DNA of 14,585 bases from Smithella sp. (lineage in GTDB: Bacteria; Desulfobacterota; Syntrophia; Syntrophales; Smithellaceae), in NCBI GenBank assembly GCA_012797505.1, contig JAAZOZ010000085.1:1-14585 (forward strand). The letters are read 5' to 3'. Below the pieces are notes generated by a model. The model saw only the letters and a program-made list of their open reading frames with translations, had not been told where the DNA came from and did no database searches. Each line of letters begins with the position of its first letter. Position 1 is the first letter of the stretch. The position numbers and the translations under genes are program-made. Shown here piece after piece: positions 1 to 5,183 of the stretch.

Positions 1-70
1 GTGGCTGATGGTGAAAAGCTCAAAGTTCATGGCTCATGGCAAAAAGGAAAGATAAACGCTAAGTTGAAAG

Positions 71-106
71 AAGCCCCGCGGTCGCAAGCCGCGGGGCTTT
101 TGTTTT
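71..106 (+). terminator. Strong intrinsic terminator of an upstream transcription unit
   Basis: A perfect 11-bp GC-rich stem (71-81 pairing with 89-99, arms AAGCCCCGCGG and CCGCGGGGCTT) encloses a 7-nt loop and is followed by TTTGTTTTT. This is a textbook Rho-independent terminator reading rightward. The gene it ends lies mostly or wholly outside the window: no recognisable coding sequence can be assigned to positions 1-70. Confidence 0.9.
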
Positions 107-180
107 TGATAAATAAATTTCGGTTGCGTTTGCCTTGGATATACCGTAACTTGCTTGTGGTGTCATGATGGAGGTTCATT

Positions 181-200
181 AAACAGAGAGTTGTCTGTTT
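181..200. promoter_or_regulatory. Perfect inverted repeat just upstream of the lapA-like RBS
   Basis: AAACAGA (181-187) and TCTGTTT (194-200) form a perfect 7-bp inverted repeat with a 6-nt spacer. It ends four bases before the Shine-Dalgarno GGAAGG of the downstream gene. It could be an operator or a 5'-UTR hairpin limiting ribosome access. No T-run follows, so it is not a terminator. Function is inferred from position only. Confidence 0.35.
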
Positions 201-216
201 CCCGGAAGGTTGTGAG

Positions 217-465
217 ATGAATTTCAAGATCGTAGGACTCATCGTAATTGCCTGTCTTGCCGTTGTCTTCGTCATTCAGAATGTGTCGGCCGTGACCGTC
301 AGCATTTTTTTCTGGGAAATTTCCCTGTCTCTTGCTCTGCTGATTTTCTTTGTTCTGGCTTTTGGTTTTGTCTTCGGCTGGTTTTTGCACAGTTTTTTGG
401 CGTATCAGAAGGTCAAGAAGGAAGTGAGCGAGATTCAAAACGATCTGCGTTCGCAAAAACGATAA
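217..465 (+). CDS. LapA-domain (DUF1049) small inner-membrane protein
   Basis: An 82-residue protein with two hydrophobic segments (about residues 5-22 and 36-60) separated by a short loop, then a charged, coiled-coil-like tail (about 62-82, rich in K, E, Q). This is the layout of the LapA domain (PF06305), found in E. coli LapA/YciS, which with LapB helps control LPS synthesis in the inner membrane. The QN-x-x-x-V-x-V pattern between the two helices fits the family. The tail is shorter than in E. coli LapA, and no lapB-like TPR gene is next to it here, so a role in LPS assembly is only inferred. The ATG at 217 is set by GGAAGG six bases upstream. The gene stands alone and is convergent with the symporter gene. 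Confidence 0.8.
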   Translation: MNFKIVGLIVIACLAVVFVIQNVSAVTVSIFFWEISLSLALLIFFVLAFGFVFGWFLHSFLAYQKVKKEVSEIQNDLRSQKR

Positions 466-510
466 GATCTCAATTTAATTGACGTATTTACGTCTGTTTG
501 CCCTGAAGAT

Positions 511-1740
511 TTACCCGTCCATCCACTCTTTTCCGCCCAGCACCCGGGCCACCATCATACCGGAGACATTGTCGCCCACGGCGTTGACCATCGTGGCCGG
601 CGCGTCCACCAGCGTGCCGATCATGGTGACGAGCGGAAACGCCTCCGGCGGGAAACCGTACAGGGATAAAATCAGCAATTCGCCGATGGTGCCGCCGCCG
701 GGAATGCCGCTCACCACCACGCCGGTTAAAAGCGCGATGCCCAGCGCCGTCAGAATCGTATCGACGCCGGTCAGGGGCATTGAAAAGATGCCGAACAGAA
801 AAGCGATCTTCAGCACAGCGGCGAGGCACGACCCCTCCATATGCATCGTTGCGCCGATGGGAATCACGACCTCACGAATATCCTTGGGTACGCCGATTTT
901 TTCCGCGGCCTGAAGGCTGGCGGGAATGGTGGCCATCGAACTGCCGGTCGCCAGCGACATAACGGACGGGGGAATGATGTTGCTCCAAAATACTCTGACG
1001 CCCCGACCGCGCCCGGCGAGGTATGCATAAAAAGTAAAAGCGATGAAGAAGTATAACAGGGCCGTCGGATAGTAAACGACCACTGTCCGCGCGTAGGAGC
1101 CCAGAAGCTCCGGGCCGAAAACGCCGACCAGGCAGGCGAAATAGGCGCACAGGCCGATCGGCGCGTAGTACATGATGAAGGAGATGAGCTTCATCATGAC
1201 CGAATTGGCCGAGGTGAGGAACCTTGAGAAATCTTTTCCCTTTTCGCCTGCGGCGGACGCCGCCACGCCGACCAGCATGGAGAAAATGATCAACGCCAGC
1301 ATGTTGTTTTTGGATAACAGGTCCCGAAAATCCGGAACGGAGAAGGCCCGGACGATTTGGTCCCCTGCCTTAAGGTGTTGAACGTCGGCGTTTGTCGGCA
1401 GGGGGATGCTGACGCCGGAGGCGGGGGAAAAGAAAGTAACGGCGACCATCATGACCGCCGACGCGATCAGGCCGGTGATCACAAACACCAGAATCATGAC
1501 CAGGAGAATTTTCCCGAGACGCCCGAGGTGGGTCATGGAGGCTACGGTGGAGGCGATGGAAAAGAACACCAGCGGCACAATGACGGTGAACAGCAGATTC
1601 AAAAACAGATCGCCCAGCGGCTTGAGACGGGCGGCGTCCTTTTGATACAGGATACCGAGGAGGGCGCCGACAAAAACCGACGCGACGAGCAGAATCGAAA
1701 ATCCGTAAGATCTCAGAAACGGCGGCAAATTGATTTTCAT
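511..1740 (-). CDS. Dicarboxylate/amino acid:cation symporter (DAACS family), divergent binding site
   Basis: A 409-residue, multi-helix membrane protein of the DAACS/GltP-GltPh fold, normal in length. It shows the serine-rich HP1 motif TGSSMATIPAS (265-275), the TM7 motif ATMHMEGS (297-304), the HP2 motif SGIPGG (344-349) and the TM8 motif with TMVNAVGD (383-390). These families import amino acids or dicarboxylates with Na+ or H+. Key positions differ from GltPh as I recall its numbering: the TM8 Arg397 that grips the substrate side-chain carboxylate is Ala382 here, and NMDG in TM7 is HMEG. An acidic substrate is therefore unlikely and a small neutral one is plausible. It starts 2 nt after the dipeptidase stop, so it is probably translationally coupled, and no good Shine-Dalgarno is seen. 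Given its neighbours, D-alanine is an attractive but unproven substrate. Confidence 0.88.
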   Translation of the reverse strand: MKINLPPFLRSYGFSILLVASVFVGALLGILYQKDAARLKPLGDLFLNLLFTVIVPLVFFSIASTVASMTHLGRLGKILLVMILVFVITGLIASAVMMVAVTFFSPASGVSIPLPTNADVQHLKAGDQIVRAFSVPDFRDLLSKNNMLALIIFSMLVGVAASAAGEKGKDFSRFLTSANSVMMKLISFIMYYAPIGLCAYFACLVGVFGPELLGSYARTVVVYYPTALLYFFIAFTFYAYLAGRGRGVRVFWSNIIPPSVMSLATGSSMATIPASLQAAEKIGVPKDIREVVIPIGATMHMEGSCLAAVLKIAFLFGIFSMPLTGVDTILTALGIALLTGVVVSGIPGGGTIGELLILSLYGFPPEAFPLVTMIGTLVDAPATMVNAVGDNVSGMMVARVLGGKEWMDG

Positions 1741-1742
1741 GT

Positions 1743-2510
1743 TTATTTTACCGGAAAGTTAAAATACGTGTCCGGATAGGGTTCATTGTTCAGGGTGAAA
1801 TGCCACCACTCTTCGGGAAGGTTCCGAAAGCCGTGTCTGGCCATCAACGTTTTCAGAAGGAGGCGGTTGGCTCTCTGCTGCGGGCCGATGTCTTTGTTTT
1901 CGGGGTGGGACATCTCCCCGAAGCAGTCGAATCCCGTGCCCATGTCCAGAGAGTTGTCCGCGAAGCGAACACCGGCCGGCAGATAACATTCCTTGAGGGG
2001 GTCGCCGGCCTTGTAAGAGGGCTGAATCGGGGCCGGCAGCGGCACAAGGGTCAGGTCAACCGTGCTCCCCCGGCTGTGTCCGGAGCGCTCGGCAATGTAG
2101 CCGTCGCGGAAAAGATGGCGTTTGTCCACCGTGGGGTAGAATTCTTTCCTGGTCCTGGTATCGTTAATGTCTTTCGCCCAGCGCACAAAGTGGTCAACGG
2201 CCTTTTGCGGCCGGTAGCAGTCATAGATTTTGATGGTCATGCCGAAAGGTGCGAGGTCTTCCTGGACCCGGGCCAGCGCTTCGGCCGCCGGACGGGTCAG
2301 AATGCAGGTGGGCGCAAGGTAGCCGTCCACTTTGACGCCCAGAAAATTATGTTCGGTAAAATAGCGGATATCCAGAAGGGCGTCGGGGATGATTTCCTGA
2401 ATGTGGACGAACGTGTCGGGCATGACCTCTTCGCAAAAGGACGCGGGAGGCTCTCCCGCGGAAAACAGGATTGCGGCAAGAAGGGTGATCAGAAATAATT
2501 TTAACGTCAT
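1743..2510 (-). CDS. ddpX: Secreted D-alanyl-D-alanine dipeptidase (VanX/DdpX family, M15D)
   Basis: A 255-residue zinc peptidase that splits D-Ala-D-Ala. After a signal peptide (hydrophobic core about 5-18), the VanX fold is clear. Arg100 lies in the YDCYRP motif (transition-state Arg in VanX). The zinc ligands are His145 and Asp152 in SGHSRGSTVD and His237 in PEEWWH, and Glu234 is the catalytic base. The FDCFGEMSH block (194-202) matches the family. The start at 2510 is chosen because AAGGAGGT (2524-2517) sits seven bases upstream and a signal peptide begins there; the frame stays open further upstream but without signals. E. coli DdpX and glycopeptide-resistance VanX are usually cytoplasmic, whereas this one looks exported, which suggests cell-wall turnover or scavenging rather than vancomycin resistance. 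No vanH or ligase gene is nearby. Confidence 0.92.
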   Translation of the reverse strand: MTLKLFLITLLAAILFSAGEPPASFCEEVMPDTFVHIQEIIPDALLDIRYFTEHNFLGVKVDGYLAPTCILTRPAAEALARVQEDLAPFGMTIKIYDCYRPQKAVDHFVRWAKDINDTRTRKEFYPTVDKRHLFRDGYIAERSGHSRGSTVDLTLVPLPAPIQPSYKAGDPLKECYLPAGVRFADNSLDMGTGFDCFGEMSHPENKDIGPQQRANRLLLKTLMARHGFRNLPEEWWHFTLNNEPYPDTYFNFPVK

Positions 2511-2516
2511 GAAAAG

Positions 2517-2524
2517 ACCTCCTT
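2517..2524 (-). promoter_or_regulatory. Ribosome binding site fixing the dipeptidase start
   Basis: Read on the minus strand this is AAGGAGGT, a full anti-Shine-Dalgarno match, placed seven bases before the ATG at 2510. It overlaps no coding sequence: the upstream transpeptidase stops at 2528. It decides the start of the dipeptidase against longer in-frame alternatives. Confidence 0.85.
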
Positions 2525-2527
2525 CAC

Positions 2528-3253
2528 CTACGGTTCGTAAGGATTGATAAAGATGACGGGATTTTTCGCCGGATTCAACCAGCCGAGAATTTTCAGGATG
2601 TCGTCTTCCGATGCGGCGACGCATCCGGCCGTCGTGGAATTCGCGCCGGCCCAGACGTGCAGGAAAATCGCGCTGCCGAGTCCTTTGATGACCGGATCCG
2701 TATTGTATTCAATGATGATCCCGTATTTATAGAGATCATCATCGCGCTTCATTTTTTCGTAGGAGGCGGCCTTGGTCTGGTTTTGCCTGATCAGGCGGTT
2801 GTAATCCGGGTCATTCGGGTCGTCGATCCACAAGTCGTCCTCCAGCATCTGACGGTAGGGCATTTGGGTGGGCGCCGACGGCGGATAACCAAAAGCGGTT
2901 TTCAGCCGGAAGAGCCCTGAAGGCGTGCGCCCGTCCCCTTCGCGTTTTTCGCCCGGCGGCGCGAAGCCGTTTCTGCCGATGACGGCGTCCATGGGCGCCA
3001 TGGCCTGTTGCCATAAGGCATTCGTCTTTTCCAGTGGATAAATCTTATGGGAAGTTAGAAAAAGAAAACTTTCATCCGTTACCAGAAGAACCTGCCCGGC
3101 ATTTTCCATTCCGGTGGCTTGTGAATAAGGCGCCAGTCGGTCCGCGACGGTTGTGCGCGCAGTACAGGCGGCAAGCGAAAGAAGGGCTGCAAGCGCAAGC
3201 AAACAACCTGTTCCGGGCAGACGTTTTCCCGATTTTCCGCCAAAGAGGATCAT
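2528..3253 (-). CDS. L,D-transpeptidase (YkuD) lipoprotein
   Basis: A 241-residue protein with a basic N-terminus (KSGKR), a hydrophobic stretch and a lipobox L-A-A-C at 27-30, so probably a lipoprotein. The catalytic YkuD domain (PF03734) shows EGDGRTPSG (105-113) and the H-x6-S-T-x-x-G-C signature: His199, Ser206 and the nucleophile Cys211, followed by VAASEDDI. Such enzymes make 3-3 cross-links or attach proteins to peptidoglycan, using tetrapeptide donors and releasing D-Ala. The residue pattern resembles the subgroup with COG3786-like insertions, whose substrates are less clear. The ATG at 3253 has no Shine-Dalgarno but lies right behind a good -10 box, so the mRNA may be leaderless. It is first in an operon with the D-Ala-D-Ala dipeptidase, 17 nt away. 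Confidence 0.88.
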   Translation of the reverse strand: MILFGGKSGKRLPGTGCLLALAALLSLAACTARTTVADRLAPYSQATGMENAGQVLLVTDESFLFLTSHKIYPLEKTNALWQQAMAPMDAVIGRNGFAPPGEKREGDGRTPSGLFRLKTAFGYPPSAPTQMPYRQMLEDDLWIDDPNDPDYNRLIRQNQTKAASYEKMKRDDDLYKYGIIIEYNTDPVIKGLGSAIFLHVWAGANSTTAGCVAASEDDILKILGWLNPAKNPVIFINPYEP

Positions 3254-3260
3254 GCGAGGA

Positions 3261-3289
3261 TTTGTAAAGGAAAGTGCTTCATTTTTCAA
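3261..3289 (-). promoter_or_regulatory. Putative sigma-70 promoter of the transpeptidase operon (leaderless)
   Basis: On the minus strand TTGAAA (3289-3284) and TACAAA (3266-3261) are 17 bp apart. Only seven bases (TCCTCGC) separate the -10 box from the ATG at 3253, so transcription would begin at or one base before the start codon. This fits the absence of any Shine-Dalgarno. It also explains away the in-frame TTG at 3289 as part of the -35 box. Confidence 0.5.
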
Positions 3290-3292
3290 TCA

Positions 3293-3353
3293 TTTTGTAA
3301 TGGCTGAAGTGTTGATCCGTGACGGTTTTTTTTCTTTTGTAACGGCTGCAATG
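3293..3353. repeat. Two-copy imperfect direct repeat, 42-bp period, in the divergent intergenic region
   Basis: TTTTGTAATGGCTGAAGTG (3293-3311) recurs as TTTTGTAACGGCTGCAATG (3335-3353), 16 of 19 bases identical, offset by 42 bp (about four helical turns). It lies between the divergent transpeptidase operon and the LPP20-like gene. It may be a pair of regulator sites on the same DNA face, or chance in AT-rich DNA. Confidence 0.35.
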
Positions 3354-3478
3354 GATGAAGATCAACGGCCGACGATGGTCTGTTTTCGTTGCCGGCCGAA
3401 AAAAAATCATTTTTTGGCTCGAACTGTGGTATAAAGCACTCGTCGTCATCAGCAAAAAAACAGTCCTGTTGAAAATAA

Positions 3479-3486
3479 AAGGAGGT
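3479..3486 (+). promoter_or_regulatory. Strong RBS of the LPP20-like gene
   Basis: AAGGAGGT lies five bases before the ATG at 3492 and fixes that start. Farther upstream TATAAA (3430-3435) could be a -10 box, though no good -35 is found 16-18 bp before it. Confidence 0.75.
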
Positions 3487-3491
3487 TCGTT

Positions 3492-4391
3492 ATGAATACG
3501 CTGCGTAAAGCGGGAATTTTTCTGGCGGTCGGTGCGCTTCTTCTGTGCGCCTGCGTTGTCTTTGCCCAGGAGGGCAGGGTCGGCATGTCGGATTGGACAA
3601 AAATCATTGAATCCAAGGTCACCAATCAGATCGGAGACAAGGGACTGATCAATTACGAGGACGGGTACATCGAATCCGTGGGAACCGGCGCGCCGCCTGA
3701 GCGCTATTACGGAAAACCTCAGGCGCGGCCCATGGCGCTGCGTGCGGCGCAGGTCGATGCCTTCAGAAACCTGCTGGAAACCGTGCAGGGCGTTCAGATC
3801 GATTCACAGACGACCGTCAAGGATTTTGCCGTAGAGAGCGACGTGATTAATACGGCGGTTTCCGGCATGGTGAAGGGCGCGCAGATTGTAAAAAAGGAGT
3901 ACCTGTCGGATGGTACCGTGGAAGTGACCGTGCGCATGCCGCTCTCGGGAGTTGCCAGAGCCATTCTTCCCAAGGCCATTGCCGATGACAAAAAGGAAGA
4001 CCGGGAGCATAAACCGGCGCCTTTTTCCAAAAAGCCCGCTCCGAAGGATGAAGAGTATACCGGCTTGGTGATCGACGGCCGCGGTTTGCAGGCTCGCCCG
4101 GCCATGTCGCCGAAGATTTTTGACGAAAACGGCTCTGAAGTGTACGGGACGCTGATCGTGAATAAAACCTACGCCATGCAGCAGGGCATCTGCGGTTATG
4201 CCCGTGATCTGACCTCCGCGCAAAGCAACGCCAGAGTGACGAACAGTCCGCTGACCGTCAAGGCGATCCGCGCTCAGGGCGCCGGCATGTCGGAATTTGT
4301 CATCAGCAACGAAGACGCGGGAAAGATCCGCTCCGCGAAACAGAACCTGGCCTTCCTGCAGAAGTGCCGCGTTATGGTTGTTCTGGACTGA
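3492..4391 (+). CDS. Secreted LPP20-like protein of unknown role
   Basis: A 299-residue exported protein. The N-terminal hydrophobic stretch (7-25) ends in VFA-Q, a likely signal peptidase I site. A Cys pair in CAC (19-21) makes a non-standard lipobox possible but less likely. Residues about 77-150 (ARPMALRAAQVDAFRNLLE, then VKGAQIVKKEY and GTVEVTVRMPL) match the LPP20 fold (PF02169) also seen in FlgT-like proteins. A Lys/Pro-rich linker (166-188) leads to a second domain (189-299) that I do not recognise. LPP20-type proteins are periplasmic or outer-membrane associated and sometimes serve flagellar or surface structures, but no motility gene is nearby. The gene has a strong RBS, its own promoter region and a strong terminator, so it is probably monocistronic and well expressed. 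Confidence 0.75.
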   Translation: MNTLRKAGIFLAVGALLLCACVVFAQEGRVGMSDWTKIIESKVTNQIGDKGLINYEDGYIESVGTGAPPERYYGKPQARPMALRAAQVDAFRNLLETVQGVQIDSQTTVKDFAVESDVINTAVSGMVKGAQIVKKEYLSDGTVEVTVRMPLSGVARAILPKAIADDKKEDREHKPAPFSKKPAPKDEEYTGLVIDGRGLQARPAMSPKIFDENGSEVYGTLIVNKTYAMQQGICGYARDLTSAQSNARVTNSPLTVKAIRAQGAGMSEFVISNEDAGKIRSAKQNLAFLQKCRVMVVLD

Positions 4392-4424
4392 TCCCGAGGC
4401 AACAGAGTCGTCTTGGATACATCC

Positions 4425-4459
4425 GGGGGGAGACGAAAAACGTCTCCCCCTCTTTTTTT
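4425..4459 (+). terminator. Intrinsic terminator of the LPP20-like gene
   Basis: A 10-bp stem (GGGGGAGACG 4426-4435 with CGTCTCCCCC 4441-4450), an AAAAA loop and a TCTTTTTTT tail. It lies 34 nt after the stop at 4391 and 40 bp before the arsR promoter, so it insulates the two units. Confidence 0.93.
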
Positions 4460-4498
4460 GATCCTTTCCGTTGCGTTAAATTCCTTCTCGCTTCCCTC

Positions 4499-4527
4499 TT
4501 GACAAAACATGGCTATTTGGCTATATG
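4499..4527 (+). promoter_or_regulatory. Sigma-70 promoter of the arsR operon
   Basis: TTGACA (4499-4504), a 17-bp spacer and TATATG (4522-4527). The expected transcript start near 4533-4535 gives a leader of about 20 nt carrying the RBS GGAG (4541-4544). The -10 box lies exactly between the two arms of the operator-like palindrome. Confidence 0.8.
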
Positions 4528-4534
4528 GCCAAAT
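4515..4534. promoter_or_regulatory. Putative ArsR operator overlapping the -10 box
   Basis: ATTTGGC (4515-4521) and GCCAAAT (4528-4534) form a perfect 7-bp inverted repeat whose 6-bp spacer is the -10 hexamer. A further TGGCTAT (4510-4516) repeats the element at 4518-4524. A dimeric ArsR/SmtB repressor bound here would block RNA polymerase, matching the autorepression usual for this family. Confidence 0.7.
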
Positions 4535-4553
4535 ACGAAAGGAGAGACCGAAT

Positions 4554-4886
4554 ATGAAAGAATCTCTCAGGCCGCGGTATGAAGCCCGGGCGAAGATCCT
4601 GAAGGCGATGGCGCATCCCAGCCGTCTTCTGATGATTGAGGAGCTGCAAAAGCAGGAGCGCTGTGTCAACGAGCTGACGGAAATGATCGGGACGGACACC
4701 TCCACGGTATCCAAACACTTAAGCGTATTAAAAAATGCGGGGCTGGTGGCGGACGATCGCCGGGCCAACTGCATCTATTACCGTCTGCGCTGTCCCTGTA
4801 TCCTTGATTTTATGGGGTGTGTGGAGGAGGTCCTTTCCGCCAACGCCGAAGACCATAAAAAAATGATGAAATCCTGCAAAAAATAG
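4554..4886 (+). CDS. arsR: ArsR/SmtB-family metalloid-responsive repressor
   Basis: A 110-residue winged-helix repressor, typical in length. Residues 13-31 (AKILKAMAHPSRLLMIEEL) are the family's N-terminal helix, and TDTSTVSKHLSVLKNAGLV (47-65) is the recognition helix and wing entry. Cysteines are at 37, 73, 80, 82, 89 and 108. Cys37 aligns with the first Cys of the E. coli ArsR C-V-C motif, but the second is Asn39. The C-P-C-x6-C cluster (80, 82, 89) is probably the As(III) or Sb(III) site, in a position recalling the C-terminal sites of other ArsR proteins. The start at 4554 follows AAAGGAG by nine bases; an upstream in-frame ATG at 4509 lies inside the promoter and is discarded. It is first in the operon and probably autoregulates through the palindrome at 4515-4534. 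Confidence 0.92.
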   Translation: MKESLRPRYEARAKILKAMAHPSRLLMIEELQKQERCVNELTEMIGTDTSTVSKHLSVLKNAGLVADDRRANCIYYRLRCPCILDFMGCVEEVLSANAEDHKKMMKSCKK

Positions 4887-4895
4887 GAGGTTGTT

Positions 4896-5129
4896 GTGAA
4901 GATTGAAATTCTGGGAACGGGCTGTGCCAAGTGCCTGAAACTCGAAGAGTTGGTGAATGAAGTTGTGAAAGAATCGGCTGTGAACGCGGAAATATCCAAG
5001 GTGAAAGACATCAAGAAAATCATGACCTACGGCGTAATGACGACGCCCGGTCTGGTCGTGGACGGTCAGGTAAAGATCGCAGGCAAAATGCCGACTGAAG
5101 AGCAGATCCTGGGCTGGATCGTAAAATGA
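4896..5129 (+). CDS. Thioredoxin-like mini-protein (Thioredoxin_3 family) of the ars operon
   Basis: A 77-residue protein with a compact thioredoxin fold lacking the first strand-helix of classical thioredoxin. It has the redox motif Cys10-Ala-Lys-Cys13 after GTG, and a cis-proline Pro51 in MTTPGLVVDG. It matches the MTH895/TM0996-like 'redox-active disulfide protein 2' group (PF13192). It starts with GTG at 4896. Its RBS AGGAGG (4885-4890) overlaps the arsR stop codon, so the two are probably translationally coupled. Such genes recur beside ACR3 and COG0701 permease genes. The protein may supply thiols for metalloid reduction or handle the metalloid itself; the exact role is unknown. No arsC is seen in the window, so a link to arsenate reduction is only a guess. 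Confidence 0.88.
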   Translation: MKIEILGTGCAKCLKLEELVNEVVKESAVNAEISKVKDIKKIMTYGVMTTPGLVVDGQVKIAGKMPTEEQILGWIVK

Positions 5130-5183
5130 GGAAGCGCGTTTTTTTGATCTGGAAATAAAATAGGGTATGAAGAGAGGGTTGGG

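Noticed and set aside
1..55. C-terminal end of an upstream gene, stop TAA at 53-55
   Set aside because: The short frame is open but too brief and featureless to support. Another frame is also open, so no gene was called.
481..494. Hairpin GACGT/ACGTC between the lapA-like gene and the symporter
   Set aside because: Only five base pairs and no proper T-run, so it is too weak to call a terminator for either convergent gene.
1800..2498. 232-codon rightward open frame opposite the dipeptidase
   Set aside because: It is antisense to a gene with complete catalytic motifs and has no RBS or domain of its own.
1743..2510. Vancomycin-resistance vanX gene
   Set aside because: No vanH, vanA-type ligase or vanRS genes nearby, and the protein has a signal peptide; a cell-wall turnover role fits better.
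3254..3289. TTG start at 3289 giving a longer L,D-transpeptidase
   Set aside because: The TTG lies in a likely -35 box, has no RBS, and the added residues would precede the signal sequence without purpose.
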